NCBI RefSeq assembly: GCF_019399895.1
Contig: NC_091883.1
Location: 4,258,377 to 4,322,376 of the forward strand
Length of the DNA stretch: 64,000 nucleotides
Reading direction: 5' to 3'
DNA from: Cardiocondyla obscurior
Lineage: Eukaryota > Arthropoda > Insecta > Hymenoptera > Formicidae
This document shows positions 48,488-63,100 of the stretch, one piece after another; the first letter of the stretch is position 1, and every line of letters begins with the position of its first letter. The translations under genes and the position numbers were made by a program. The notes beneath the pieces were generated by a model. It made no database searches, was not told the DNA's origin, and saw only the letters and a program-made list of their open reading frames with translations.

Positions 48488-51400
48488 TAACGAAGAAACA
48501 CGCGCTGTGTATATTTAATTAAATTCAATGTAATTATATCGAGCGTAGGGCGTAACGCGCGATATCGCGCGTTGTATAGATCACGAAATTGTTGAACCGC
48601 ATATTATTTCGATAATTGCGAGAGCACACGCGCGCGCCCGCCGCGCCTTGAAAAGTCGCAGTGGTCACATAATATTCGATGTAATATGCAAATTGTAAAT
48701 TGCGCCCCATAGCGAATATTAATTTCAGATAGCGCGGATAATAGCAGAAAGAAACGCCAATTTCCCTCGCCTGGCGCGCAAGGAGCGGGCGCGCGATTCT
48801 AATTACGCCCGAGTTTTTCATTTCTACACCGATTTCGCATTACCGAAGTCCGTGTCCTGTTCATTTAAGCGTATCGATACGATTATTGCCTGAATACCAA
48901 TTAATGAACGAGAGTGCGAGAACGCCGGAACCGCCCCGGAGCGAGGGGGAGGGCTTCTAGTTATAACGCGGCGCACTCGTTCCAATTACGATCTTCGGAT
49001 GAGGGTCCGGAATACGCATCCTGCGAAATTACCATTCAGCTCGACGTCGCCTTAGGTCTACCGGACCGCGGGGAGACGTGCCATTTTATCGATATCCGTT
49101 TTAACGCGAAGGGAAAGCACGTGAAGTTCGCGCGACTCGCAGAACCGGCGTCGCACGGACGGGAGCTCGCATAGCGCGCGGCAAATCTGTATCGCGCGGT
49201 GAGTGACGCAATCTGCTCCGAATCCCGACTTGTACCACCCTTCGGAGTGCCCTGCACCCTGCACCGTACGCCCTCGCCGCCATCCAACCAGCCCGCATGC
49301 CGCTGCAACTTCAATGGCGGAGCGTATCGCTTCGCAACTGCGGGAAGATAAACCTCCAACCCTTGACCCCGCGACCTCGCCCGTGCCCGCAGTTTGCATT
49401 CGAGCCCGCGCATTCATTCCAGTTTATAAAACTCGCGCCCCTCGTGCATCAACTCGCTCCTCTCTGTCTCCCGTTCGCTCGCGCACCCGATGCGCCGGCG
49501 GACGGTATACCGGCGAGGGCTCGACGTTAACACGTATGATACTAAATCGCTGACGCGATTCTCCGGGCGTGTAGCCAGTGAATTATAAATGGGGAACCGA
49601 CGCTTCCGAAAGATTAAACGTAATTATTTATTCCGTGCGCTATTGCCGGGTAAAAAAAAAAAAGAGAAAAAAAACGGGAGAGAAAAAAAAGTGTTGCGCT
49701 CTTATCAAACCAATCCGCTCCAACAGACCGATCGACGAACGAACGTTTCTCCGTGCCAGCGCTCGCGTTTAAAGAATCACGTTTAATGAAACTCGCATTT
49801 GTTCCGTGACGTACATTATTCAAATCAGATATCTAAATTTGATTGTGAACAAAAATAGAAATCGAATAGAGATGAGAGCGCGCTCGAGGAGCCAGTATCT
49901 GTTCCGCTGAAGCTTTTAGCACGTGAGGAAGAGAGCCGTTTAAAAATGGTGAAAAACCAACTCGAAAGATTCATCCGAAATTGGTGCGTCGCCAATATCG
50001 GCGTCTTACTCCGACGCCGCCGTTCTCAAAATTTGACTTATACCATTTCCAAGATAAATGACTCGGGCGAGTATCACCATGTAGAATTTCGGAATAACTT
50101 CTCGAATATCGTCCCACCGCTTCCGTTGCGTTTAATACAGTATTCACGAGACGTTTCCACGAGAGACTCGGAATATATCTCTACCTGTACATATTCGTCG
50201 CGATGCAAACTCGGCTGACCGATATATTGAGAGAACGGTATTGAAATGCATGTACAGATGAAAATACGCTCTGCCGATCTTGGGGGATAATCTGGCTTAG
50301 GGATGCGGATAGGGCCAGCCGCGCGCGAAAGACTTTTCGAGGGACGGCGAGAACGGTACGAAGGATATTTGGTGTCCGCGAACCGTCCACCTTTCCCACG
50401 GCTTCCTACCCTTTCTCCCCCCGCGCCGCCCGGCGAGCCGCTGAATTCTGCCTAATGATTATTTGTCGCCGTGGTAAGTGCTGTGCTTAAAACAACATTA
50501 CTCGACCGCAACTACGGGCGAGCCACTTCTCTTTTCTGGATTAGACCGGCCTCTCACCGTCGCGACCCGAGCTCTAAATGTCACCCGGCGACTTTTACAT
50601 ATGATATTACTTGCGATATATTTTCCTCCGGAAATATACTTTATTTGTAATAAATTTGTGTAATGCATATATGACACGCGCACTGACGGATTTATAGAAA
50701 AAAATAAAAAATATATATATAAATATAATATATGAAAATAATAATAAAGAATGCTATTATATTTCCTTATAAAAAGAACGTATTTCTATAAAAATTATCG
50801 CGATAAGAATTTAATTATATAATCCAAACGAGAGCTATTTTATTTTTTTTTATTGGTATTACTTTCAGGATTTATAAGAATATTAATATTTAAAATTATT
50901 AAACGTCACAAATTTTGAATAGGAAAAAGAAAAAAAGATATTTCGTTAAAGTGTTATGCAAGCAACTGATATAATCATTTCTAAGTCGCTGAACAAAGTA
51001 CCTTGATGTCCTCGAAAATGTATCTCTAGCCTGCACGTTTTTCGCGGAAGAAACTGCCATTATCGTATCAGTCCCGCGCGCACTACGATCGGCAGTCAAG
51101 ACCGACCACTTGGCTTTCACGGTATCGTTTTTCTCTTAAACTTTCAAGTCGCCTACGTAAAGCCTGGGGTTAAAGTAGGGCAGAAAAACGCGGGCCGAAA
51201 ACGTACCGTCGAGCCTTACCCCGGTGACTTGGCGGTGCGGCCGTGCGCGCCGCCATAATCCCTTAATATTCCTGGCGCTTCGATACATTATGGGCCGGCT
51301 ATTAACTCTGCGTTAACTCGGCGCAAACGGGATACCCGGTTTGCCGGTTGGCTGGATTATACAGGAGAAAAATGACCTTATTGGTTCGGAGCTGGAACCA

Positions 51401-54400
51401 GGCTCGGGGGGGTCTGTTACACCCTGGTACTGTAGCGGCAGCTGAGGAGGGTGGCGGGCGGCGGCGGAGCTCGGTCGAGCGAGTTGCAATAATGCGATTC
51501 TCCCTGCTTCTGGTGCTCCCTCTCTATCTCTCCGCCGTCACCCGCGCGGCCTCGCTCTTTCTCCGTTAATGCTTTCAGCCGTAAACACCGAATAGAACCG
51601 AATAGAGTGCAGTAAAGGGAACTAACGTGTGCGTATGTACGCGATTACGGTTGCCGCAGTGTGTCGCGTCCGCTCGCGTCCGTGCACGACCGGCGTTACG
51701 TGTGCGTGCACGCAATATGTGTGCCCGGCACACGGCACGTGCGCTCCGTACACTTAGAAGCCACCCGCGGTATCGGCACGTGAATCGAAATTTATCGAAC
51801 CGCACGATTCTTCGATACGCTCCTCGCTTCTTTGCCGGACCGCTATCTGCTCGCTCTCCCCCGCGGGACCGAATTAGAAATTACCGTTAAACATCCAACG
51901 TTCCATGCAGTATCTTCTTATTTGGCGCCATTTCCGCTATGAAATATCGCGCGGCGAATGGGGCGAAATTCCCCGCATTGTGTCTCAACAGCTCGTATAT
52001 ATACTTTCGGAAGTTCGTATAATTTCCTCGGTTAGAGAAAACCGCATTCGCGATCCAATTTAGAATCCGCGACATTTATAATCGTCACCGCGGTGACGTG
52101 ATCCGTTAATTATTTAATTAATTAAACAGACCTACCCAGACAGACGCGTTTTCTATTGTATACCTCGGCGGAGGCTGCGCGCACGCGGGGACGCAATAAT
52201 CCGCGCCTACATTACGCGCCTACCTACCTACCGTCCGATGCGTCGTTCCAAAACGCGCCTCGCCCATTGTTGTTTGTTACAAAACGCAGTTCAAACTGCC
52301 TGCAGCGCCTGCCATTTCGGCTATTAAATAAAATACGAGCGACGTCAGTTGGTGTTCATTAACGGCCGGGCTAACGATTCGATTGTAGCACGATTGCGCG
52401 TTTAACCCGATCACGCATTCGCCAAAGAAAGGACTATCCAGTATTAAAAATCATCGAGAGGTAGTTATTCAATAATTCGCTCTTGTGCCGTGTGTTTGTA
52501 AAAGGGCAAAGGGTATTGACAATGCGAGCACTATGGAATATTCAATTAAAAAAAAAAAAGGGGTAAAAAATATTTTGCACGTTATACATAGTAAGCTTTA
52601 TCACGGTATACTATTTTTTTTTTTTTTTTTCCCCGACGGACCGTATTTTTCCATATAAAACTTCCTTTTTATTTGGACATGCATCTAACACGAGTGTCAT
52701 CATGTTTCTGTAACAGTTGTCGAAACATCCACCGCGGCATACGGCAATTTGTTGTAATAAAAATATTCGGAGTTATATACAGTGCGTTATGCGCGCATGC
52801 AGTGTTGGAAATGCAGTTTCCACCAATGAGAATTTATATACGCCATTTTATCCTATTGATTTGGGGGCCGCATCATAAAACTCTAGGTATTTCGGCGCGG
52901 CCGCGCCGCGCCGCCGAGGCTGCCCGGGGAATTTTTCATCGCGGCGTGAAATTTTATTTTCGGGGCTTTTGTCCGTACGGATTACCGATTTCGTTCGCAC
53001 AGTGTGCCGGGACCGCGGGCCGCGACCGGTCGCCGAACTCCTCGGCGATTCGCAAATAAAGTCGTGCCCGGCAGACAAATGAAACCGTATAGATTTTCGT
53101 TATTGAGGGACCTCTGCATCGGCGGCCGAGAGACCGGGCCTGTACGACGGCTCTCGTTCAGTTCCATCGCCGTGTATTGCCCTCGGCTCTCGCCCCACGC
53201 AATCTGCAATAACAACCCTCGCTCCATACAACCCCGCGTCCGCCCCGTTCCCCTTTTACGCGGCCACTTCCCTCGTTTTCTATGTCATCTCAACCTGCAC
53301 GCTCTTTCTCTGCCATCTACTCCGATTCTTGGCCCGCCCGCTCGCTCGCTCGTGTGAACGTGAGCTTAAACGCTACGCCAAATCTACTCGATACCGCTTT
53401 CGACTTCTGTCCGCTTTCTATACGAAAAAAAAGGGCATTCCTGACATTTTCTTATTCACGTTTTCGCATTATTGTAGAGCTCGAGTAAAAAAATTTAGAA
53501 CTAAAATAAACCTCTCGCGTACACCGAAGGATGTACAGACACGGCGTTTTCTGCGGCGACAGCGGCTAGCGTACGTAATCTTAAAGACGATAAAGGCAAG
53601 GGATGAGAGAACGGGGAGAAATCAGTCATCGGCAATCCGGCCGGCGCGGTATATACATTTAAGAAAAATAATGCACATATTTTTTGAGGAATAATCATTC
53701 GTAGATCAGTTTTGAGATAATAATAAAAAAAAAAAAAGTAATATTGATACAAATATAAGGAAGGCAATTTTCCAAGATTGCAAAATGAACCGTTTAAAGA
53801 TATATTAAGGACATAGAATAAATTTGTTTATCCTTGATGTCAGTATTTTTACTCTAGTTTCCAATAACTCGATCCACTTTAGTCGGCGACTATAATCCTC
53901 TCTAACGTAATAAAAGCGGTTCGATCGTGTATAAAGAGTCCGCGAACAAATAGCAAGACGCATTACGCCAAGTTCATTTTCCATCAATCGCCGTGGGATG
54001 TTTTCGTCTGCGCGCCACGCTTCAACGCGACGGGGAGGTTCCACTCGTCCGATAAAAATATTCGTCGCGATCTCGCGAAAACAACCACGCGCGGTGGAAT
54101 GGCTTCGGGTTTCGTTCTACGAATCGCAGCGAAAGGCTACGCTACGCACCGAGGCCCGACGCGACGCCACGGGAGACCGTTTGCCTTTCCGGTTCGAGGG
54201 ATTTCGTTCGGAGTGCTTGGGTCCTTTCCAAAGCAAACCAAAACGGAACGGCTGAATGGGCATCGAATCGCGACCGCAACGCCGAACTACCGCAAACGCG
54301 AGCATAACGCAAGCTCAACAGGAACGAGTACGTCCCACGCCTCATACAGAGGGGGGTCCTTTTAGCAGCTTCGTGGTCGGGACCATTTGACAGGGCCTAT

Positions 54401-57400
54401 ATAATGAATGGTCCCGCGTGCGCATACCAGCTGTGAGCAGATTATCGGATCACAAACGCATCGCGTTCGCAGGAAACTAAGCTAACGACCTACCCATAAG
54501 CCGCCGACTCTCCCGGCGAAGCGCAACGAATTCTACGTGCCTTATTTAATTTTGTTAATAAATTATATCATGCTATTAATTGAATAAAAAAAGAAAAAAG
54601 TATCGATTGATTTTTTTTTTTATTCCTTTCCTTCGATCTTATCTGATTCCGACGAGAATCCCTTTTAATTGCGGTAAATTATCGTTTAATTTAATTTCAC
54701 GATATCAAAGTAAAAATATATAATTGTTTCTGGATTTTAATACTAGTAGTTCTAAAAAAATATTATCTACTCGCGAAGGAGTAATGAGCGACAGATTTAT
54801 TGAATTTTTCAAAGTTCGGGATAGCTAAATAATTGCAATGTCTTCTTCGGCGCGCAGGCCAGTCGCTGCAACGGCAACAAATATGGAATTAATAACTCGC
54901 AATCGCGCGATCGTGCATGTTATATCTCGATAGCCGACCACTTTATTGTCGCTATCGGATTAACCATTTTAATTTAATCATCCGCACACTGATCGGCCGA
55001 TAGCAAATACGGAAAAACAATTTCCTATTGATCACTATCTCGGGTGCACTTGTCGCGGGGCAAACGCCATGCGATCGAAAATTGCATTTTACCGACGGCT
55101 TTCAATCAGCCTTGAGCTCGGCTCCCTTTTCCCTCCCCCTTTCCCCCCGTTTCTAAAAGTAAAAAGTAATTACTTTCGGAAAGCGTCGCGTTAATTAAAC
55201 GATAAACGAGTCTCACCTTCGATTCGCGAAATTATGCGCGATACGAACAAATACCTCTATTTATCTGTCCACCCGTCGATTCGCTCCGTGCGCGCCCGAA
55301 GATACATTACTTTACGATGACTTGTTCGCTCCACTTTTCCCTCCCATATATTCCCTCTCGAACGCAACGATCAATTGCCCATTTCGCGCGGCCGTGCAAA
55401 AGCGGCGTGCGCTTAACGCGGAATAATGCACGACCCCGGCTCGATCGAAACGCGTCGGCATAATCCGACGCGGGGTGGTTTCGAACCGTGCGACGACGTA
55501 GTCGAAAACTCGCCCCGCCGCGCGACCCGACGTTAATGTAATATCGCGACGACAGAATTACACGGCGTATTACGCGCGGCAATCGGCCGTACACGATGCA
55601 CAATAGAAGGATATGCGGGTACCAATCGTAGGGCAACCGGTACGCGGCCGAGAGAAGCCCAGAAGGGGGCGAAAGGGGGAGAGAAAGGGGTGAGGTCACG
55701 GCGCATTGTTATGCAAGCAATGCGACGTGTTATGTATTGTTATGTTATTGGCGCATAATTGATGTCACATTAGCGTCGCGCGCACCGTTCCTGTAATGAA
55801 CCGACGTATATCGCCCGGAATCCTGCGTATATGCGTCCACGTAACGGGCGTCTCATACATCACGCGGCTACGCAGCATCTCATAGCGGTGATGCTGAACT
55901 GCGGACCGGAACAGCATGTTTATAGCGCGGAGGAGACGGCGGCCGCGTATGTGCGCTCGACCGTGAGCGGCCTTTGTATTAATGCGCCTCGCGGATCAAA
56001 CGATTAATCGAAAGAGCGGAATTACTCTCAGTTTCGGTCGGATCTTCGCGGCCTAGTAATATTCCTCCGCGCGAATTTTTACGTGCTTTTTTTTTTTACC
56101 CCCGGTCCTCCTCGCCGCGAGGTTAGCGGCGTGTTCTATCTAACGCCGTTGTAGTCAGTCCGTTCCAACGATATCCATTCGCGTGCCTCGCTCTCGCGTG
56201 TCTTTGTACCTCCGTCCGTCCGTTTGAAATTGAAATCGCGATGCACTCGTATAAATCGCGCGGAGAGATGAAATAATATCATTTAGCAAAATATCATTTA
56301 ATAAAGTATTTTATCATATCCGTCATGAAAATCTTGCCGATTGAAATCAACGGCATTCGGGGGCGCGCCGGTGTTAGATATAAACTCGTCGAGCGACAGT
56401 TACTCTAAATTAAAACCGTAAGAGATTATATGATAATATCCGGTAGATCAATTTATCGCGCTAATTAATTATTGTACTTTGGGATAATACCATTTAATGC
56501 CTTGCGCTTCATGTATATTGTATAACACGGCATATAATGGGGAACTATCGAGCGACAGTTTATTAAATTAATAAATGTGTAAATCTCGCAGCGGTTTGTC
56601 GAGCGACAGTTCGCTAGGAACGCCTAAATAAGAACTCAAACGTTTAATAATAACGTAACACGCGATTCATCGTCTGGCACGTCGGTTTAATAAAAAGTAA
56701 TTTTTTTTCTTTCCTCCTCTTTTAAATGAAAAGCCTGTCAAATAAATTTTGTTAAATAGGCGAAGACCTTCTACGCTGATTTGATTTGAAAAACTCGAAC
56801 TCAGAGCCCGGCACGTGCATCTGGCGCGTCCAGATATGACAATCTCATGCCCGAATATGCATATATACACTTTCGCGGAAGATCGGATACGCAACATCGA
56901 TCGGTCAGCGTTTCGGCTGGCAATCTGCAGCAGTTATTTACAATCGAGCACTCGTTAGCCACGTACTCCACCGCCTACTCTCTTTTTCTCTAGCTCTCAT
57001 TCCCCATTTCCTCTTTTCTTCCTCTCTCTGCCTTCCTTCTCCATCTCCGTTCCGCCACCGACGCTCGGCATCGCGTCACGCGTGACGCAAATCGGATTTT
57101 TCTCGTAAATTGATAAAATGTCGACCCGTAATTCCGCTACAACGTCCGGCAACTATCGACCTAGCTTCGTCGCTCCGAAATGCTTTCCACGCGTTCAACT
57201 TCGAGACGCCGCGCGTGGGTTTTTTTTTTTTCTTTTTTTTTCACGGGAAATGGTTACCGTACGCTTCGTTATTAAAAAAAGAAAGAGACCGACGCGGGAA
57301 TAACGACCGCGCGAGAGTGACCTCGGAAACGCCGCGCAAGAGTGCGCGAATCTCCCCTGTTGGTCCAATTAAGTCGCGAAATGAACACGCGCGGCCCATT

Positions 57401-57719
57401 CAATAGTGACCATTCGACGCTTCGCGAAGGACCACTAATGAACCGAGCACGTCGGGCTGACCACCTCATAAAGGATTTTAAATACAAAAGTGAATCGCGC
57501 GTAATAGCGATCCGTTGATTAATGACTCGTAACGTCCGGGAGTCGACGTTTAATAATATATTACCAATCATTTATATCTGGTAATAAATTTTGTAAATCA
57601 CGGGTCGCCTATTGGCTTCTGCCACGTCGTTAAATCGCGGCGCGAGGTCTGTGCTCAACAATCGAAAAGTTTATGGCCGCGTTAATTGAGCTCGTTAAAC
57701 GACAATTATTTTTTTGAAG
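48488..57719. other. Non-coding sequence
   Basis: No supportable gene. A strong plus-strand donor (GCGCG|GTGAGTGACG) lies at 49,199, but the open frame before it (48,914-49,174) stops 25 bases earlier, and no initiator or acceptor was found for it. A minus-strand donor at 55,215 (GTGAGACT) is likewise unsupported. AT-rich simple sequence lies at about 50,700-50,900, T-rich at 52,613-52,631 and A-rich at 53,724-53,738. Three copies of a 13-mer occur at 56.4-56.6 kb. Confidence 0.5.
56389..56611. repeat. TCGAGCGACAGTT repeated three times
   Basis: Exact 13-mers at 56,389-56,401, 56,548-56,560 and 56,599-56,611, all in the same orientation, within 223 bp. The intervening sequence is AT-rich and not itself repeated, so this is not a simple tandem duplication. 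Clustered identical sites suggest a binding site for a sequence-specific factor or the remains of a dispersed repeat. Confidence 0.9.
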
Positions 57720-57917
57720 GAATCGCTTACGTTAAAAGACTGGCTCGCGCATCGCGCGTACGTGTACATGCAGATCCTCCGGTCTCGATGGACCGAGAGG
57801 ATAATAGGGGCCAACTCCGGAAGTCTGTACTCGAGTCGACAAATCAGGCAGTTTAATGCTGGTGAAAATGCAGGTTGGACCATCGGGGAGGGAGTTAGGG
57901 GTTTACAGGTCTCGAGG
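57720..57917 (+). CDS. Candidate internal exon, unknown protein
   Basis: A T-rich acceptor (ATTATTTTTTTGAAG, AG at 57,718-57,719) is followed by 66 complete open codons up to a strong donor, CGAGG|GTGAGTTT, at 57,918. The exon is phase 0 at both ends. The peptide is varied and non-repetitive, with LTLKDWLAHRAYVYMQILRS and NAGENAGWTIGEGVRGLQVS. No domain is recognised. The reverse strand is also open over most of the segment. The next plausible plus-strand exon (60,090-60,180) has an incompatible start phase, so the two cannot be neighbours in one transcript. Confidence 0.25.
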
Positions 57918-60089
57918 GTGAGTTTATCGCCGAGCTAAGTAATACGAATGTGTCTGTGCCCGCGACTGCTGGTGGGTGCCTAGCCTTAGAGTTATCTACG
58001 GAGGACAGCTTCGCAGTAGTTACGATCCTCGCTCGCGTCCATCCATTCGGATAAATATTCGTTTTCCCGAGGAGCCTTTGTTCTCACGGCGGTCAACCCG
58101 CCCGGCACTACCCCGCGACGTCGCGCGAACGAGAAGACGGACGAAGTTTTCTCTAACTCTAAACGGATCTCAAACCGTTCCGCGCCAAGTATTGAAAACG
58201 ATATTGCTCGCGTTCCCGAACGTTTTACGCCGAGAAATCTCTTCGGCGAGAGCTTCTTTTATTACACTTTATCACTTTCAGATATTATATTTCTTTATTT
58301 CATATTTTATGCGTGTACTATACGTATATGTCGGCGTGAAAAATTGTCGCCCCGCTTATAAATTTTATGTAGCCGTGATTGCGTCCGCGATAACGTTTAA
58401 GAAAAAATAAAATGTCTCGTCGCGACTATCGCGGCAATTATTTACGAGGTATTGATCCAGCCATTCGGCGCATCCGATCCCGAAGATATACGCGACTTTA
58501 ACTAAAATATTAATACGCCTCTCGTGTCTCTAATCTCAGTGAGAATTGATTCCAATTTCGCTGATCATTCTCCACGTCACCGTCTTTACAACTACTCTAA
58601 AATACGCGCAGTTAACGATTCCGTAAGGGTCTTAAGGGAAACTTTCTGTTCTCGACGCGGCGTTGTTAAACTCTTTACGACGACCATTCGTCGCTACAAT
58701 GGCGCCGCTCGTCGGTATATAGGCCGTTCGAATGAAGGAACGAATGGTCCCGGAGATCTCAAGGAGGGCCATTTATCTACAGCTGTCGACCGTTACTTGG
58801 GAGATTTTCACGAACTTTACAAAGATGCGTGATTATGCTAATGGCGCGCACGCGGCGGCGCGATCGGCCACGGGAACGAGGACGAAAATCATTCGTCTTC
58901 GAACGCCGTCGCCGGATGGGACGAGGACTGGGAAGTGTCTGCGAATAACGAAGATATTCAGAACTCCCGGGGAGCAATACGAAACGTGAGGCAGATGTTG
59001 AATGAGGGCGGCGATCGAGAACACGCGGCCCGTTGCTATGTTTCTTAATTAGTATCGCGTTATCCTATCACGGCTCCGCTTTTGACGATACCCAGCCTGT
59101 CCTACTGTTCGCCGAGCAACTCCAAAAGCGAAAAAAAAAAATTATCGAACGATACTAATGTTGCACGAGTCGGGCGATAATCAAGAAACCTAAGAAAACG
59201 ATGACATTAAAATTTATAAACGTTTTTTTCTTCTTTTTTTTTTTAAACGAGGGAGCACCGAGAAGCATCTGTGTTTTAAATTCATGCTAATTTTATGTAT
59301 CTTGAAGACGCTGTTCTCGAAAGAAATATACTTGTACGAAAATTTAAATATTTTACTCGCTTTATATTTTATTAATACTGGAAGAAGCCACGCGCGCGCT
59401 ATTTTTTAAGAGACTCATATTAAACTACACAAACTACGGAAATAAAATCATGAGACTTACCGATATACTTACTTATATAATTTAATAAACCGCGATTAAT
59501 TCAAACGTCATACAATTTTTTTTACAGACAGAATACGTATGTATGTATTAATAAATAGATATTGCGGTTATGAAAGACCGAAGCCGTTTGCTCGCGCTGA
59601 GAAAATCTGCCTTGACGCAGCGAACGTTCAAATAATAAACGTTAAAAAAAATTTTTCCTGCCTAACGCGCGTGTGTGGGAAAGGTATTTGGAAAATATCA
59701 GGGCTGAAACAATCCCGGGAAACTGTGGCTCGTGTGGCCGCTGGAATGTAGTTAAGGATAATAGCCCGAATGAATCGAGCGGACCTTAATGCCGGTGCAG
59801 GACGGGGTTTCAAACAAATTCGGGGCTGCGAATATACGGGAGGAAGTTCAGCTCGTGGGCGTAGGTACCTATGGGGCCGAGGGAAGCGAGCGGGATAGGA
59901 AAGAGGCGGAGAGATTACCGGGGATCATTAATAACGCGGAGCACCATTATATCCGGTAACTTTTATCTGCTTGGACGAGCACTAATGAATATAATGACGT
60001 ACTCTCCTCCGCACCCCGATCGTGTTATTTATTCCCGCCTATCTCTTCGCTTTCTTTCGCGTCCCCCGCGGCGTCCGTGTCCTCGTCAG
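57918..60089. other. Non-coding sequence
   Basis: No supportable gene. An A-run at 59,133-59,141 and a T/C tract at 59,224-59,244 are present. Open frames such as 58,524-58,832 (plus) show no recognisable domain. AT-rich donor-like sites near 59,457-59,480 on the minus strand bound nothing coding. Confidence 0.5.
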
Positions 60090-60180
60090 CCGCCCGATGA
60101 TCCGGCGCGGCGAGACGTCGGTCGAGAAATTCCACGTCGAACGATTAATTAACTTCCGCGTGGCCCGTGTCGCTTTTCAA
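60090..60180 (+). CDS. Candidate short exon, unknown protein
   Basis: A pyrimidine-rich stretch (60,035-60,087) ending in GTCAG precedes the segment, and a GTAAGCAG donor follows at 60,181. One frame is open for 30 codons after a single leading base, including GETSVEKFHVERLINFRVA. The length is short enough that an open frame is unremarkable, and CT-rich stretches are common in this window, so this is a weak call. Confidence 0.18.
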
Positions 60181-63100
60181 GTAAGCAGCCGGTGGTGGGC
60201 GAGCGCCCCCGTTATTTTACCGCGCCCGTTTGCGTCGACTCGACAACTATAACTCGACGGTTACGTGGGATCGTAATTCGACGGGCCGCGGGAACGACGG
60301 GCGGGACGAACGGCGTGAGGTTACGATGCACACGCTTCCCTAAATCCTGGACCGGTCGAAGATGGATGCGACGAGTGCGACGAATAGCTGGGTGCATTAT
60401 GTGCCCGTTATACGCGGATCGTCGAGCATTCGCGGTCGTTTGCGCGCCAGGACCATTCGCAACAAGGCGTCGCGCCTGTCCGGCGCTTGTCATTACCGCC
60501 GCATGATAAAATCAATAATCGATGCCAAACATGCTCGACGTCGTTCTAGCAACCGGACGTCGAATCACAGCCGAGTATTAATAGGCATCGATCGCGGAAC
60601 GGCCGGTGGATTGTACATACGTGTCGCGAATTGATGAAAAATCTGGTGCGAATACGCGCAAACGCGAACGAACTCAGCCGCACGCAAATTTCAATTTGCG
60701 ATGCTCAAGCTCCCCCTCTTTCTCTAATTCTTTCTCTTTCTCTCTTTCTTTCAGCGATGTTAATTATTTCCAGTCTTTATGCGCCTCTGTTTCGCTTTTG
60801 CTGCAGCGTGACGCTCGGTTTTTCACGGTATATCACGCTCATTAATGTTAAAAAAGTTTACGACAATTGCCATTGCAAAAAAAAAGAAAAAAGAGATAAA
60901 ATAAAATACAACGTACGATCTCACCGTCGCGCTAAATTTTACCGCAGCTGCGTAAAATTGCATTTCTACTTTCGAAGAGATATACATAATACACTTGCCT
61001 ACATCTTGTATCTTTTTGAATAAAAATTTATTAAGACCGTAAAGCAAGTAGAACGAGTGGACGATAAATGTGCAACTTTACGTCGGAGAACTACAATTAG
61101 GCCGAGCGTTGAGTGCCCGAAATCTGTAATTAACAAAGGAAAAATCCTTTTAACAGCTCGTAAGTTAGCGGAAAGTACTGTAAAAATTTAAGTTCACCGC
61201 CGAGCGCGTAACTATGAAACGAGCGACGTTCTGCCTCGGGTGATTCGCGGTAAACGCGACGTTTCCCGGAGAAGAATATAATTAAGCCGAAAGTAACGAC
61301 GCGCGTATCTCGACGCCCGTAAAGGTGCGCGCGTCCGCTTCGCGCCCATATCCATTATCATCGAAGGATATGATCAATTCGATTCGATCGTCGAGCTGCG
61401 CATTATGTCATCAGCCAATAATCCCAGGCTGAAGTATCCCTCCGGGTCACCCATTAACCTCGATTCCCCGGTAATATCTCGCATTTGGTACGTAGCGCGT
61501 ATACATATTCGCAGGCCCGCGATGCGGCGCCCGTACATGCCGGTACGCCAAATACCGTGGCCACTCGCCGAGAGACCATTAAAAAGTTACGGCGGCGTAA
61601 ATGAAGACATATTTTCGTTGCACGTGCGCGAGAAAAAGAGGCCGAGAAGGAAAGAGAGGAAGGGTCGGACGAGCGGAGTGCCACGGTGCATCGAATAATG
61701 CGAGTAACGCCGGCTGATACCGTCGAACGACCGGCGTAAAAAAAAAAAAAGAGAGAGAGAGAGAGAACCCCTCGTATATAATCCATTATCTAATCCGAAC
61801 GGGAACGTTTACTAGCTTTACGGGGGGTGTATGTCGCAGCATCGCGACGGTAAATCTCTCTTATGCTGTTTACGTTAGCGAGACCGTTTACGTGTCGCGC
61901 GTCGGACCGCACGCGCGGTAATCACGTTGCGTTTACACGACGCGACGGATTTTCTCAATTAGACGGCAGACGGCGGCGAGTCAAAGGCGCAAATTAAGAC
62001 CCGCGCGGCGGTCCGGCTCGGATAACCGGGTTGTAACTTCGCGAGTGGGTGGAGCGGACGGAGCGAATGAATGGGAGGTTAAGGATGGATCAATGAGGGC
62101 AAAGGGATAGCACGATTGCTTTCCGCGAAGGGGAGGGGGGGAGGGGAGGGAAACGGGACCGGGGGATTAATTGAAATCCCGCGGCGACGCCGTCGGGTCA
62201 GCGATTCGCAAGCTCCCGTGGTGTACGAAACTTTGGAAGCTACACGAGAGGTACACCTCCACAGACCGCGACCGCTCTTCGTATATACTGGAGGCTCGGA
62301 ACTTCCAGGCCGTGCGAATACCGTGAAATAAGACTGATTTAGAGTTCACGACATCGATAGCTTAACCGTAGTTTAGCCTCGGTTATCGATTATCGTTCGT
62401 CTCTCCTATACCAAGATTGCCGGGGCCAATTAGCCAACGACAACCTCGCGTTCTCGTTGAAACTCTAGACGTAGGGAATGAATTTTTAATAATGCAAGCA
62501 ACATGCGCGCGTTTCTTTCTCAATAAAGATTCGGTTTCTAATTGAGCCCGCTAACGAGTGCGGGTAAACACGCGATCGCTACGAGAAACCACGAAATGCA
62601 ATAAAGTAGGATAATGGGCCTACAAAATAGAAAAGGCGATTTGTCGAAAGCGGCGAAGTATAATTTTCAAACTGCATCCTTACGCTCGGTAATAACGATA
62701 ACGCGCCGCCGATCGTGGCCTAGCTCGTTTTCTTGCCGAAAACGAAAAATGATAATCCCACTAAACGACCGTGGAATGAAGAACCTAAGCGATGAGATGT
62801 TTGCCTCAGCAACTTGTCAGAGAAGTTGTCTAACGGAAGAAATTGATGATGCGGCGCCCACCCCACGTCGCGCCGGGAACGTAAGATAATAATGCGGTGC
62901 AAAACTTTCGTTGATGTGTGTAACAATATATTTCGCGCCGCCTGACGTTCGTTCATGATGCGACGTTTAAAAACTCGGCGCGGCCCGCGGAGATCCCGCG
63001 AGATTCCATCGATCACGGGGTCCAACCGGATTTTCTCCGCCGCAAACAAAAATAATCCTATTTGCGCAAACGTGGCGGAATTCGAGAGTCTGTCTATCGC

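Noticed and set aside
48914..49198. Plus-strand frame before a strong GTGAGT donor
   Set aside because: The frame stops 25 bases before the donor and no acceptor or initiator was found. The donor alone is not enough to call an exon.
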